Assembly: GCF_028372415.1 (NCBI RefSeq)
Contig: NC_092872.1
Span: 512,554,224-512,618,223 of the forward strand
DNA from: Notamacropus eugenii
Taxonomy: Eukaryota > Chordata > Mammalia > Diprotodontia > Macropodidae
Length of the DNA: 64,000 nt
Direction of reading: 5' to 3'
A model generated the notes under the pieces. The model was given only the letters and a program-made list of their open reading frames with translations. It had not been told where the DNA came from and did no database searches. The first letter of the stretch is position 1; each line of letters begins with the position of its first letter. Positions 1 through 11,755 of the stretch are shown one piece after another. Position numbers and translations under genes: made by a program.

Positions 1-181
1 ATTTAGTGGTCCAAGAAAAATGTAAGGTTGTCACTGGCTCTAGCACTGGCTCCTGTTTGTCACGTGACCCTCAGCAACCAATCCATTGTCAGTCTGTCTC
101 TAGTCTGACCTATTTGAAGCACAAAGAAATTTGACCTATTATAATTTTGGTCCCTACCTATTGCCAAGTTGTGCAGTTCTG
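1..181. mobile_element. Short hAT-type DNA transposon, cut by the window edge
   Basis: The sequence matches the element at 22927-23133 along most of its length, including a shared tract around TGTCAGTCTGT. It ends in a terminal repeat that reads, on the opposite strand, CAGAACTGCACAACTTGG. The expected 8-bp target duplication would be TATTAGAG at 182-189, with its partner outside the window. It is non-coding. Confidence 0.6.
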
Positions 182-249
182 TATTAGAGGTATTCAACAT
201 GAAAAGAGAAAAATAAATGCAATTTTAGAAGGAGAGAAAACTAACAGGA

Positions 250-430
250 ATCATCAAAAGTTTTTTATAAAAGGTAATAACTGAGATGTGCCTGGAAAGA
301 TTCTAAGAGGCTGACATGAAGCAGGAGTTGATTCCAGGCATGAGAAATAGCCTGAGCAAAAGTTTGAAAGTAGAAAGAAAATATCAAGTTTGGGAGAAGA
401 GAAGATGTAATTTATTGCATGTTCTGATTC
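250..430 (-). mobile_element. L2-type LINE fragment
   Basis: Antisense match to the 3' half of the L2 elements elsewhere here (for example 2645-3060): a block around GATTCTAAGAGGCTGA and CATTCCAGGCATG-like text. It is old and non-coding. Confidence 0.5.
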
Positions 431-639
431 AGGTTTAGGTTCATGTTTAGGTAAAAAAAATACACCAGAGTCCTACTCTGATGTATTATGAAGTGACCCA
501 AGGATTTCACAACCTTTTCTAGTTGAATAAAACTTGAGTAGGGTTAGGAAAGGGGAAAGGAAGGGAAGAGAAGGGGAAGAAACAAAAAATCACATGCCTA
601 GAAAGAACCCAGTGTTTATTTTCTGAGATCCAACCTGAT

Positions 640-822
640 TTAGTTCAAATCAGACAAGGAAGGGCCACCAGGGTATGACACTTTTTGGCTTTCTTTATGA
701 CCTTAGACAAGGAAAACCTCCCTAGTTCTCAGTTTCCTCACCTATAAAATGAGGGAGTTCAACCAGATGACCTTAGAGATCCCTTCCAACTCTAGATCTA
801 TGATCCTATGAGCCTAATATAG
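640..822 (+). mobile_element. MIR/THER-like SINE, 5' truncated
   Basis: Carries the core-SINE string CTCAGTTTCCTCACCTATAA, an ATGAGGG stretch, then a CCAACTCTAGATCTATGATC tail typical of the L2/CR1-tailed SINE variants. Confidence 0.6.
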
Positions 823-1800
823 CAACGTATGAAGCTGTCCAGATGAAAGCACAAACCATTGAATTATGGGAAAAAACCAGACAAAATGCTATATAGATAG
901 AGCCAGGAACCAGCCAGGTCATTAGCCACTTTATGAAATACACAAGGATATGCAACAAGGGACACTTTTAACATAACCTTTTACATGTGTACATGTTTTC
1001 TATGACATAAAATTCCTCTGTGACACATAGATGTTTGTCTTGTAATAAATCAAATTGCATATGTTAACAATACAGGATCAAAGCTTTGTCAAAATTACAT
1101 GTGTTCAAATGGAAGGTCAAAGCTCTGTTAAAATAGTATGTGTTAACAATGTAGACTCAAAAGTAAACAGTGAAATAAGAACTGTAACTATAAATTTCAC
1201 TACCTGAGGCAAAAGAAGAGAAGGGGACATGATTATGGAAAGAGTGATTCCCTCAGTTATTCAAGGAAAAGGTAATGGGAGGAAAGTTACAAACACAATG
1301 TCTGCTGGTCCAGGACCCCATTCTCTTGCCCTCTCTTAGGACTTGCCTTTCACCTTGTCCCCCATCAAAATCTCTACATGAGCACTGGATGGTAAAAATT
1401 ATAAGATGCATTCAGTCTCCCAACTACAACAGAAAGGAAGGTCATCTGCTCTGGGAAGAAGCATGCTAGGCAACCCCTGAAAAATGTTGGCATTTGAGGC
1501 AAAACCTCAACTGCACCCCAGTTGCAGCTCTGGACAAAATTGTGACCAGGCTTTCATTAGGAAGGTGGCAGGAGGCAGATGCTCACAAGTTTCAGTATTT
1601 TCTGTGGCATAGCTCCTGATACAGAAATATAAATCCTGTGACTAGAAAGGTATTGACCCAGGCTGTATTATACACCTTCTGAATATTAATCATGAAAAGG
1701 TGAAACGAGATCTCTTTAAAGAATATGGATGCAACCAACCGTGAAGAGTCAGTGCAAAGGCTTGTTCGATTTCTCCTAGACACCTAATTACATCTTTTGA
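823..1800. other. Unassigned intergenic sequence
   Basis: No gene is visible. It contains the degenerate 40-bp tandem block at 1061-1170. The 64- and 63-codon frames near 1275-1783 have no recognisable protein similarity or coding signature. Confidence 0.5.
1061..1170 (+). repeat. Degenerate tandem block, about 2.7 units of 40 bp
   Basis: Units at 1061-1100, 1101-1139 and 1140-1170 share the pattern RTGTT-AAYA, then GGRTCAAAGCTYTGTYAAAA. Units 1 and 2 align over their whole length; the third is partial. Confidence 0.55.
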
Positions 1801-1889
1801 TGGGTATTCCTTTTCTTATCGTACATCCTTCTAAGCCCTCTCCTAGATAACAGGCTCCTTGAGGACAGCAGTGCTGTCATTTCTCATCA

Positions 1890-2525
1890 TCCACCCCCCA
1901 AAAAATTATAACCATTCTTCATTAACAATAACATCTAATGCCTTATATTTTTTATGTTCAAGAGGACTATGGTAGGAAAACTCTTAAGCTGTTACATCTG
2001 CTTCATTTCCTCTATCAGGAGGAGCCCAGAGAAAAATGTGGAATTCTGTGACCCTGTGTTGTTTGGTGCTGATAATCTTTTCAAAGGACAAACCTCCAAT
2101 CTTTCCTGGGCCACCTTGGTTTTTATTGCAGCATAAAGGCAGCTGAGAAAGGGGAAACATGGACTTCCACAATTTAATTGAAACTGAGAGTTTTATTAGT
2201 TTACCCTGAAGTGGTAATAATAAAATGGTCAATAGCAGATGTTTTTTCTCCTCTCTCTGAAGGCACCTCTATACCCTGAGGTTAATAACCTGCCCTTTTT
2301 TTTGTTGGCCTATTGACATCATGTCTCCAGCCACATTTGTTTTCTCTTTAAAAAAATACTCTAAAATGTTCAGTATTTTGTTTTTTTCTAGTGAAGAATC
2401 TCTGCATGACTTCCTTTTGTTGAGTCATTTGTTTCTTAACTCTCCAAAATTTCAGTGCATCTGTGACCTTTCATTGAGATGGACATTCCCTTCCTTCACT
2501 GGTGCAGATTTTAACCCATTCCAAT
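1890..2525. other. Unassigned intergenic sequence
   Basis: Nothing recognisable as a gene. Short overlapping frames on both strands look like chance. Confidence 0.5.
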
Positions 2526-2640
2526 AGAATATACGCTCTGTGACTGCAGAGAGTGCTTCTTCTTTTGCCTTTGGCTCCCTACTTCCTGGCACAGTTCCTA
2601 GAACAGAACCTGTGCTAAACATATGTTTGTTGCACTGAAT
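2525..2640 (+). mobile_element. L2 tail fragment
   Basis: An L2-like 3' tail with 'cttggctccc...ctggcacagt' spacing, ending against a second L2 copy in the opposite orientation. Confidence 0.45.
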
Positions 2641-2644
2641 TATA

Positions 2645-3060
2645 TCAATCAACAAGCATTTATTAAGCATCTAGTGATACAAAGACAAAAATGAAACAGT
2701 TCTTTCCCTCAAGAAGCTTATATTCCTCTGGGAGGAGAACAGGTACAATATATCTATGTATCTATATCTATTGATCTATCTTTCTGTATCTATCTATACA
2801 TATATATACATATATACACACACATACATATTTATCTCACAAATACAAGGTAATTTTGGGCTGGTGGTATTAGCAGCAGTGGGAAATCAGGAAAGGGCTT
2901 ATATAGAAGGTGAGGCTTGAGCTGACCTTTGAAGGAAATTAAGAATTCTAAGAAGGAAAGAGGGACTATATTCCAGGTTTGGGGAATGGCCTGTCCAAGA
3001 CACAGAGATAGGAAATGGCATGTTACATACATGAGGAGTTTTGAGATGGCCAGACTAGTG
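2645..3060 (-). mobile_element. L2-type LINE 3' end
   Basis: On the plus strand it opens with the inverted L2 tail (TCAACAAGCATTTATTAAGC) and continues through the usual CTCAAGAAGCTTATATTC and AAGGAAATTAAGAATTCTAA blocks. It is interrupted by a (TATC/TA)n microsatellite at about 2750-2830. It is 5' truncated. Confidence 0.8.
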
Positions 3061-3560
3061 GAAATAATAGAATTTTTTTTTTTATAAATGCACAGAATTC
3101 AGTAGTTTTTAAAATGCTGGATAACTGAAAAAATTCATTTAAAAATTAAATGAAAACATAAAAAGAGATTTGCAAGCCTTAAACAGAAAAGAAAAGGAAA
3201 TGAAAACAGCTTTGAAAGTAACTTGTGGAATGTATTATATATTTCCAAACAAGAAAGCTATACCTAGTAGAGATTAGTAGCTTTCACAGTGAATCCTATT
3301 TTTTTAATGCCACTTTGTGTATGGATATATTCTTTCTTCTTCTTGTTATTGGGGGAAATCGTTAAATTCAGAATTTTTTTAAATTGTCATTGCCTCCAAA
3401 ATGAACTCCATATTCCTTTGCTGGAATTCAAAGCTCTTGAAAAATGGGCCCCAAATGATGACTAGCAAAAAATGAACTTAAAATAGTCATAGTATCTTGT
3501 ATTTAGATAGCACTTAAAGGGTTACGAATAGCTTTAATTTTATTATCTTATTTGAGAGGC
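3060..3560. other. Mostly unassigned; short L2 piece
   Basis: No gene. About 3385-3470 resembles L2 on the plus strand (CATTGCCTCCAAAATGAACT...GGCCCC). The rest is unassigned AT-rich DNA. Confidence 0.4.
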
Positions 3561-3569
3561 ATAGACATT

Positions 3570-3850
3570 CTTTAAAGTCAGGGAGGCCTGGGTTCAAGTC
3601 CTCCCTATGACACATACTGGCTGTGAGTTCCTGGACAAGTCACTGAACTTTCATTATCCTAGGCATCTAAGTCTATAAGTTGCAGAGGTAGAGGGAACAT
3701 GTTGCTTTGATAGAGGGAACAAGTTGCTTTGATAGAGGGAGTTTTTTTATGTTCCTTATACCAATGAAATCACAGGTCCATTTCCCATACCTGTAGTGTA
3801 AAAAAGTATATAGATACATTAATACTGACATTAACCTAAGTATATTTAGC
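3570..3850 (+). mobile_element. Marsupial SINE with 'ATCACAGGTCC' tail, internally duplicated
   Basis: tRNA/core-type SINE with GGCCTGGGTTCAAGTCCTCC and the tail ACCAATGAAATCACAGGTCC. A 22-bp unit is directly duplicated near 3693-3736. The same family recurs near 13120, 14185, 59360 (inverted) and 62880-63470. Confidence 0.75.
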
Positions 3851-3939
3851 ATCAAGGGCAGACATATATGCTGGAATCAGCACTGGTGGAGATGGTCACA
3901 ATACAGTAAACAAGAAACTAATTTACTGGACACATAGAC

Positions 3940-4165
3940 TCAGCTAGGTGGTACAGTGGATAGAGTGCCAGATCTGGAGTCAGGAAGACTCATCTTCCTG
4001 AGTTCAAATTCGGCCTCAGACACTTAATAGCTGTGTAACCCTGGGCAAGTCACTAAGCCCTATTTGTCTCAGTTTTTCAGCTATAAAAATGAGCTGGAGA
4101 AGGATACATCAAACCATTCCACTCTCTTTGTCAAGAAAACCCCCAAATTCTCCCCCCAAAAAAGA
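3940..4165 (+). mobile_element. MAR1/WSINE-type tRNA-headed SINE
   Basis: Starts CAGCTAGGTGGTACAGTGGA and has a B-box-like GAGTTCAAATTCGG, GGGCAAGTCACTAAGCCC, and the long tail with AATGAGCTGGAGAAGGATAC and CAAGAAAACCCCCAAAT, ending in A-rich sequence. Near full length. Confidence 0.85.
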
Positions 4166-4169
4166 TTTA

Positions 4170-5685
4170 ATTCAGTTCCAAAGCAGAAATATTCTTTCTC
4201 TTACTAATTTAATAGTTTGTGTTGCTGATGGGGGAAAAAATATTAGGTCAGCACATGATAGATAGATTCTGAATCCTTAATTCACATAAACAGACACTGG
4301 CAATGGAATGAGTTCTCTGTTTCACACTGAATAATAATTTCTTCTATCTCTCTGATCAATGATAATTGCTTTAGCCACGTCAAATTGTCATTATTAGACA
4401 TCAATTCAGGGTCAGGTAAAAGAGCTATTCAACCAAGCAGTCTGTCCCCATGGAAAAGCAAATATATGGAAGTTGTTTTGTGAAAGTGGCCTCAGTACAC
4501 ATTCAGATGCTCCTAACTTATCCTTCATCACCACCATTACCTCCTCCCTCACTCCCTCCAAGGGTGGAAAGAAAAAGACCCTTAGATACTATGAGGAAGT
4601 AAACGGATTAACTGCCAATTCCCCAGTTACTTGGCCACTTGGTAGAATCCTATTCAAACAAATCATTCTTGATGACTAGATCATAAGGTCACTTATTCAT
4701 CATTTAAGAGAAAGAGTTGAAGTAGGGTTTGAAGCTGTCCCTTACCTCTCAACCTTTAAAGTTGCATGTTAGACCTGAGAGGGATGTTATGGATTACCTA
4801 ACTCAAATCCTTAATTTTACAAAAGGAGGAAACTCAGGTCCTATAAATGCGGACTGTAGGACCATAATCTCCAAAGTTGGTATAGTCATTCTAAGTGACC
4901 TATGGCATGACCCCAAAAGGATTTTATCAATAAGGGTGGAAAAATGGGTCACATCCTCTCCCTGGTCCCCATGATACCCTATCATGGGCTTGTCTCCAAC
5001 ATGACAACATCACCTCCTTAACTCATTATTTCTCAATACCCTTTACCCCTGCCACTTTTGACTGTATCAGGTGACAGCCCTTCATGGATGTTATAATCTA
5101 ATCATTACCCAGGAACCAGCAGCAGATGTATAGGCAAAATGACACTTAACCTCCAACACTGGCTCATCCTATCTCCCACATCACCTTGTGCTTGTGGCAG
5201 CTATCCTTCAGCACATATGGAGCCCTGTCATTCAACAAAAGGATGGTCATTTGGCCATCTCTTTTAGACCAAAAACAATCATGGCAATGGAGCTCACAGT
5301 TTATATACCCTTTTCAATGGGAAGTGGGGCTGAAAGTGACCCCTGGACAGAGAAATTATCTCTAGTCAGACCACCCCCAGCCTTGTATTTCTATTTATTT
5401 TCTTAAATATTTCTCAATTACATTTTAATCTGCCATTGGAGTTTTTCAGGTTTCATGTGGCCAAGTTTAATAATTCTGACCCACACCAATGAGCCCAGTG
5501 CCCTATTCCTAAACACAGAAATTATTGGCTCACATCAGACCAGTTTGTTCATCTGAGGATTTGAGGTCTCCATCTGACCATTGGTGACCATTTCCACCAT
5601 TGTTCTCCAAACCACCCTCCTAATACTTTCCTATGCTGTGTCCAGGACCCCCTCCCATTATACCTGATGTTGAGTTTCATAGGAC
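4170..5685. other. Intergenic stretch, mostly unassigned
   Basis: No gene. About 4760-4850 is an old MIR-like piece (TTTTACAAAAGGAGGAAACTCAGG). About 5395-5480 resembles the subterminal region of a hAT-type repeat (CTCAATTACATTTTAATCTG) but is too decayed to bound. Frames of 60-81 codons here look random. Confidence 0.4.
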
Positions 5686-5689
5686 ACAT

Positions 5690-5945
5690 CATCATGGTAT
5701 AGTAGGGAAAGCACTGGACCAGGAATCAGGATAATTAATATTACAGTCTTGGCTTTGTACACAAAATATTTAGCACAAAACAATACTTAAGTTACCAAAG
5801 ATAAATCAATTAACCTATCCAAACTGGTTTCCTCACTGTAAAATGGGGATAATTGCTTCCTTATAATTGAGCCTGCCTCGCTGGACTGCTCTGGCTTTTA
5901 AACAAAATAGTACATATGGATACTCTTTGAAAATTGTAAAGTAGC
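5690..5945 (+). mobile_element. MIR-type SINE
   Basis: Core-SINE text (TTTCCTCACTGTAAAATGGGGATAAT-like) with a leading GCACTGGACCAGGAATCAGG. Old. Confidence 0.6.
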
Positions 5946-5969
5946 AACAGCAATAATAATGATAACAGA

Positions 5970-6185
5970 TAACATTTCTATAGCTCATTCATGTTTGTAA
6001 AGTGCTTTACAAATATCTCTGGGAAGTATGTACTATTGAGATATCCATTTTATAGATGACAAAACTGAAGCAGACAGAGGTGAAGTGACTTACTGAAGGT
6101 CACATAAGTAGTTATTATCTGAGGCTGGATTTGAACTCAGATCTTCTTGACTCCAAGCCTAGTGTTCTATCCACTGCACCTAACA
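5970..6185 (-). mobile_element. THER1/MON1-like MIR SINE
   Basis: Inverted core SINE: GTAAAGTGCTTTACAAATAT, then GATTTGAACTCAGATCTTC and TTCTATCCACTGCACC at the inverted head. Confidence 0.75.
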
Positions 6186-6254
6186 CATACCTCTAAGGTG
6201 TATGACAAATATAGAGCACAGGATGAGAGATAACAGGGTGTAAAAGGAAAGATC

Positions 6255-6525
6255 AGGTCAGCTAGGTAGTACAAGTGGATAGAGTGCTGAGTCTGGAGAC
6301 AGGAAGACTCATCTTCTTGAAGTCATATCTGGCCTCAGATACCTACTAGCTATTTGACCCTGGCCAAGTTGCTTAACCCTGTTTACCTATTTCCTCAGCT
6401 GTAAAAAAAAAAAAAAAAAAAAAAAAAGCTTCGAAGGAAATGACAAACTATACCTTATCCTTGTCAAGAAAACCTCAAATGGAGTCACAAAGAGTCAGAC
6501 ATGATTGAAAACAATTCCACAAAAA
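6255..6525 (+). mobile_element. MAR1/WSINE-type SINE with internal poly(A)
   Basis: Head TCAGCTAGGTAGTACAAGTG, B-box region, a 27-base A run at about 6401-6427, then the tail AAGAAAACCTCAAATGGAGT and AGAGTCAGACATGATTGAAA. Full length. Confidence 0.85.
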
Positions 6526-6529
6526 GGAA

Positions 6530-6830
6530 AGCATATTAGACTTAGAATCAGGCAAGATCTAGGTGAGAATCTTGGACATTAATACACCTTCTAGAGAAGG
6601 ATGACCAAATGAATGAAGGATCATGATGTCACAAAGATGGACTGAAGGATATGATGATGTTTAACTTCGATAAGAGAAGACTTGGGAGAAGAAGAGGGAA
6701 AGATCAAGGAAGGAGGAGAGAGACTACAATGATGTGGTGGTGGTGATGGGGGAGTTTTTTGTTTGGTTTTTGAGAATTTGAAAGTCTTTCATCTGGGAGG
6801 AAAAAGTGGACTTATTATACTTGGCCCTGG
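6530..6830. other. Unassigned sequence
   Basis: Purine-rich with no gene or clear repeat. A short (GGT/GAT)n-like patch lies near 6733-6755. Confidence 0.4.
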
Positions 6831-7110
6831 TGGGCAAAGCAAGAATAATGGTATAAAGTGGCAAATTAAAGTTTGATATAAGGAAAAATGTCCTTACTGT
6901 TGGAGATATCCAAATGGAATGAGCTACCTCAAGAGGAAGTGGGCTTACCTTTGGTGGAGACTGTCAAGCAGGGCCCAGATGACCACAATCTGGGGATGGC
7001 ATGGAGGGAATTCTTGTTTGGCTATGGGATGGCACTGATGGTCGTTGCAGGCCTTTATCTACAATTCTAATTCTGTAATTATCTAACTTTCTATAATTCT
7101 AATTCAGTTC
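6830..7110 (+). mobile_element. CR1/L3-type LINE 3' fragment
   Basis: The order 'ataaggaaaaatgtccttac', 'tggaatgagctacctcaaga', then 'ttctaattctgtaatt' matches the 3' region of CR1-clade LINEs. A second copy is at 58515-58880. Confidence 0.6.
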
Positions 7111-8685
7111 CACTATGTCTCTCTTGGGGTATAGCAATCAGAGTATTAGTATTCCAGCTCTGCACACATCACTGTTTCATACCAGGGAAAGTTTATAATC
7201 TTGATAATTAAGACGGCTAAAATCATCAGAGTAGCTAGACCATATGGACAACTATTTCCATCATGTTGACTGACTTTGGCTTTCATGTTTCTTTCATGTT
7301 CACAGTTCTCATATGACTTTGCTCTTTGGGGTCCTTATGCCACCATTGGTGATAGAGAAAGGCATGTTATTATCTTTCTGGGGTCTCTGTTGTATGGTAA
7401 AACTACTGAAAATCCATATTTTATACTTAGCCATTGTCTTGCATAGCTCACAGCTCTTATTAAGTGCACAGTATAAAGGTGGGTAAAAATTCAATTGTGA
7501 CATATGTAACAATTAGAGTTTGTTTTCTATATCCAAAATTTCTTTCCGTTATCTTTCGGTCTTTGTAGCCTTTGATGAAGGTCTTAAGCAAACCCAAGTT
7601 ATTTACTAAGAACTATTCAGATTCTATGAATGTATCTAAATTTATTTTTAAAATCCTTTCCCTAGTATCTCTTGCTATTGCTTAGTCTCTTTGGTAAATA
7701 GATCACTTAAAACTTTCATGGACACACATACTTGATATGCTATTTGACAAAACTAGTATAAACATATTTAGACTTATTTTAAAGGCCTTTTGAAACTAAG
7801 ACATGAATTATGTATCAAAGATACAACAAAGCTTCACTCCTTACGTGATAGAATTCCAAGCATTTCATTATTCTTTCCTCTGGAATCCAAAATCAGGTAA
7901 ATAACAAAGTTACCACTTATATCCATGTATCTTTTTCTTTTCAGTCTACTTTCACTTGATGAAAACAGCTGTGCAATTTTAGTGGACCCAAATGCCAAGT
8001 TTTTCAACCTGTTTGTACTAACCTGAAAGAGTTTTAATTCTAATGGGGGAGAAACATGTACATAAAAAAGATATATACAAGATACAAAGAAGATGAAAGG
8101 TTTTGGATCATTGTGCCTTTTTAATCACAGAATAGAAAAGTAGCTAAAAGGTAAAAAAAAATACTTTTAAACAAATTTCAGTGGTAGAATTTTGTCTGCA
8201 ATTTGCTTTTCTTCTTCATTGCTAATTGTACTTAAGATCTGAAGTATGACTCCCTTGGTCATTTTGAAGAAAAAAACCTATGATGCGGAATGCAAGCAAA
8301 GTTGGACAAATGCAATTGGAGACAGGCATTATCCCATTCAGGTATTGCCCGTCTTCCACACAGATCCCTTCCCTCCTCGCCTCACCCCCAACCTCTCCCA
8401 GCACTTGGTCTTTTGGGTCCTAGAAAGCCAAACTAGAAATAAGGGGTAAAAGTCGTAGAGGCTTATTTGGATTTGACATGATTGGAAAACACACTAACCT
8501 TTGGTAGGGCTCTTCCAAAGCTGAATGTGGTCAAGGGTTGGTTTCAGTCCAGGCCCCAGTCTTTGGCCTCTTATAGAGGATATACTTGTAAGGATATAGG
8601 GTATAGACTCAGTCCTTTCTGGGAGGGCACCACACCCTATGGGAATATTCTTCTGCCACTCGGTAACTACCCACCTGCCTTTGAG
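7110..8685. other. Intergenic stretch, mostly unassigned
   Basis: No gene. About 8025-8100 resembles inverted L2 text (TTTTAATTCTAATGGGGGAG). Overlapping 60-73 codon frames on both strands near 8222-8715 show no family resemblance. Confidence 0.4.
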
Positions 8686-8686
8686 G

Positions 8687-8995
8687 GCAGCTAGGTGGTT
8701 CAGTGGATAGAGCACCAGTGCAGGAGTAAGGAGGATCTTAGTTCAAATCTCACCTCAGACACTTGACACTCACTAGCTGTGTGACCTTGGGCAAGTCACT
8801 TAACCCCAATTGCCTCATGTTGGGTCATTTCCAGTCATCCTGATGAATATCTGGTCACTGATTCAGATGGCTCTGGAGTAGAAGTGAGGCTGGTGACCTA
8901 CACAACTCTCCCTCACTCAAAACAAAGTCAAGTGCAAGTCATGTCATTATTTCTCTGATGACACAGTCTTCTTCAGCAACGGACAAACACACTTG
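8687..8995 (+). mobile_element. MAR1-headed SINE with RTE-like 3' tail
   Basis: Head GGCAGCTAGGTGGTTCAGTG, ACTAGCTGTGTGACCTTGGG, CAAGTCACTTAACCCCAATT, then about 170 bp of distinct tail ending near CTTCTTCAGCAACGGACAAA. The terminal text resembles the 3' end of the RTE-clade LINE at 41085 when that is read on its sense strand, consistent with mobilisation by RTE. It looks little decayed. Confidence 0.8.
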
Positions 8996-9465
8996 CCTTT
9001 GAAATAATCCTGGGCCTGTAAAGGTGGTTCTCCAGAGCACCCCTCAAAAGTATAAAGGAAAGGGCTTGCCAGTAGACATCAAGGTGCCTGAGGCAAAGGG
9101 GTAGGGACGGAGGGGTGGGAAGGAGACACACAGTGCCTGAGGCTAAGGCAGGCAATGACTCCCTTGGGTTGATGGATGAGGTAGAGTAAAGCTACTGGAA
9201 TCAGAGGAGGTGCATGGACCGCCTGGAGACAGATGCAAGGAGAAGCTATGGAGCTGTCCAGGTGGTTCAGACTAGAGTCTGATTAGCAAGCCTGGGCACT
9301 AGGGGCATTCTGCCTTTCTCATCCCTGAAGAGACTCTTCCAGCCCTGGACCATCCAGCAGGGCTCCAACTCGAGGTCTACCTCCCCAGGAAGCTTTCCTG
9401 GACACTGCAGCCCACATCGGTCTCTCCCTACCCACTTCTTATCTTGTCTGCACTCTTCGGATATT
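8996..9465. other. Unassigned; possible old L2 tail
   Basis: No gene. About 9330-9460 has a pyrimidine-rich L2-like text (GGAAGCTTTCCTGGACACTG). Weak. Confidence 0.35.
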
Positions 9466-9466
9466 G

Positions 9467-9890
9467 CCTGGCAAATCAATCAACAAATGAACAACTTTGC
9501 TTTGCCTGATGCTCTCCTAAGCACTGGAGTACAAAGACAAAAGGGAAACAGTCCCTGCTCTCAAGCAACTTATATTCTAATGGAGAAGAAACTATGTGTG
9601 CATAACTATATACGAGATACATACAAAGTATACACTATACAAGGCATAGTAAAAGGAGAAGGTATTAGCAACTGGAGTGTGGAGTACAGGGAGGTTAGAG
9701 ACAGAAAAGGCTTCTCTCAGAAAGTAGCTGCTTGAACAGAATCTTGAAGAAAGCCAGTCATTCCAGAGGCAGAATTGAGTAAGGAGAGAGCATTCCAGGA
9801 AGGAGGGACAGCCAGTGCGAAGATATGGAGATGGGACATGGGACATGGAACATCATGTGTGAAGAACAGCAAGTAGACCTGGACTTCAGG
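9467..9890 (-). mobile_element. L2-type LINE 3' end
   Basis: Inverted L2: AATCAATCAACAAATGAACA, ACAGTCCCTGCTCTCAAGCA, GAGAGCATTCCAGGAAGGAG. 5' truncated. Confidence 0.8.
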
Positions 9891-10290
9891 GTGCCAGAAA
9901 ACAAATTTTTCCCCTTATGTCAGCCCAAAGCTCTGCTCCAGATTTCATCTGTTTCACGGACAGAACACCTGTCCTCCAACAGGGATGCCCTTTGCAGAGT
10001 GGCCACAGGGAGTCTGCTGCAGGAAACTTGAGCACAGCAAGGGTGAGAAGGGGTTCCTTCCCTGGTCCCCTGCTCTGGCTCCACTTTAGCAACCACCACT
10101 GTGACCATGACCTTGACTGTGGCTCTCCTGCTGAGCTGGGTACTTGATTCTTCCCTGTTCAGGGCCCAAAGTTCCAAAGTCTGGAGAGTAGATGGAGACC
10201 TGCTCTGGAAGATAGTGTTCTCCCACCATGTTACTTTATAAATTTGGCAACAAATGTCTCAAAATGCACGATTCTGTGGAAAAAGAGTAT
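9891..10290. other. Unassigned sequence
   Basis: Moderately GC-rich. Five overlapping frames of 68-86 codons on both strands, none with recognisable similarity. Confidence 0.4.
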
Positions 10291-11755
10291 CCACACTGGG
10301 AAAGTCCTCTCCTATTCTCTGCTCCCTCACCCCTGTCTTCCATAAGGCAGACCCCTCTACCAGCCCTCTTATCCCATCCCATCCTCTCCAGGACACTGGC
10401 CCCTCTTATTATCCCCATTCTCACTACTCTTCCAATTATCCTATGGTTCTCCTCTTTTTTCTGGCTGAACTGCTTGAGAAAGTCATCTGTAATCAATGCT
10501 CATTTCCTTTTCTCTCTTTTAACTCTTTGCAGCCTAGTTTCTGCCTTCATCATTCAACCAAAGCTACTCTCCAGTTATCAGTGGTCTCTTAATTGCCAAA
10601 TCTACTGGTCTGGTCTTTTCTCAATGCTCATCCTTCTTGATCTCTCTGCGCCTTTTACCCTTTTCTCCTTGATATTCTCTTATCTCTACATTTTTGTGAC
10701 ATTGCTCTCTCCCAATTCTCCTACCTGTCCAAAAACACCTCCTCTGTCTCTTTTGCTATATCTTTATCATACGCTTTCTTTTCTTCTCCCTTTACGCTAT
10801 CCCTTGCCAATCTTGCCCATTCTCATCATCCATCTCATTCCTATGCAGATGGTTTTCAATTCCATTTAAGCCCTAACCTTGTTCCTGAACTCTGCTCTCC
10901 TCTCACCAATTGCCTACTGGACATCTCAAATTCACAGACGTGAAATTCAGAATATCCAAAACTTAACTCATCTTTTCCACCAAACCCTCCCCTCTTCCTA
11001 AACATTCCCTAATATTGTTAAGGGCATCACCATGCTCCCAGTTACCCAGTCTCACAAAGTAGGTATCATCCTTGATACCTCAGTAATTTACCCCGATGTC
11101 CAAGCAGGTGCCAAGTCCTATTGTTTTTACTTTCACATCTCTCCTATAAAACCCTTTCTCCTCTCTGAGACAACCCTCTTGCAGGCTCTCATCAGCTCAC
11201 ACCTGAACTACTGCAATAATCCACTGGGCAGTCTACCTGCCTAATCTTTTTCCACTCCAGTTCATCCTTCACTCAGGTGCCAAAGTGACATAGTGACATT
11301 CCTAATGTACAAATCTGACTATATTATTCTCTGTCTCTCTTTCTCACTCAGTAAACACTGACTCCCTATTATTTGGAGGATCAAATATAAAATCCTGTTT
11401 AGCTTTTAAAGCCTATTCTTCCCTTTTCATTCTTATCTTACTTCATTGTACTCTACAGTCCCAAACATTGTGCTGTTGTATGAAGACGCTCCATCTCCTT
11501 AATGTGCATTTTCATTGGCTGTCGCCCTACCTGGAATCCTTTCTTTCCTCATTTCAACTTTCTGATTTCCCTGGCTTCCTTCAACTCAGCTTAAACCCTT
11601 TGAAGGGCTTCTGAGATTACCTCCAATTTACCATGTTGTATAGTTTCTTGCATGTAGCCTCCTCCACTAGATTATCAGCTCTCTGAAGACCAGGACTCTT
11701 TTATCTTTCTTTGTATGCCAGTGCTTGGCACATAATGGGCACTTAAATGTTTGTT
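10290..11755 (+). mobile_element. L2/CR1-clade LINE, 3' portion with reverse-transcriptase remnant
   Basis: Includes the RT-region text GGCTGAACTGCTTGAGAAAG (shared with the copy at about 34640), the C-terminal text CACACCTGAACTACTGCAAT, and the 3' end TGGCACATAATGGGCACTTAAATGTTTG-like tail. The 213-codon open frame at 10228-10869 is not the RT frame; it reflects the stop-poor pyrimidine-rich strand. About 1.45 kb, with no intact ORF. Confidence 0.85.

Noticed and set aside
3940-4020. tRNA-like A and B box text in SINE heads (also at 6255, 8687, 32400-32495, 49530-49630, 52650, 53130-53215)
   Set aside because: These are tRNA-derived SINE heads with SINE bodies attached; they do not fold as complete tRNA genes.
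10228-10869. 213-codon open frame
   Set aside because: It lies in pyrimidine-rich L2 sequence, is out of frame with the RT text, is Leu/Ser/Pro-rich and has no family resemblance.
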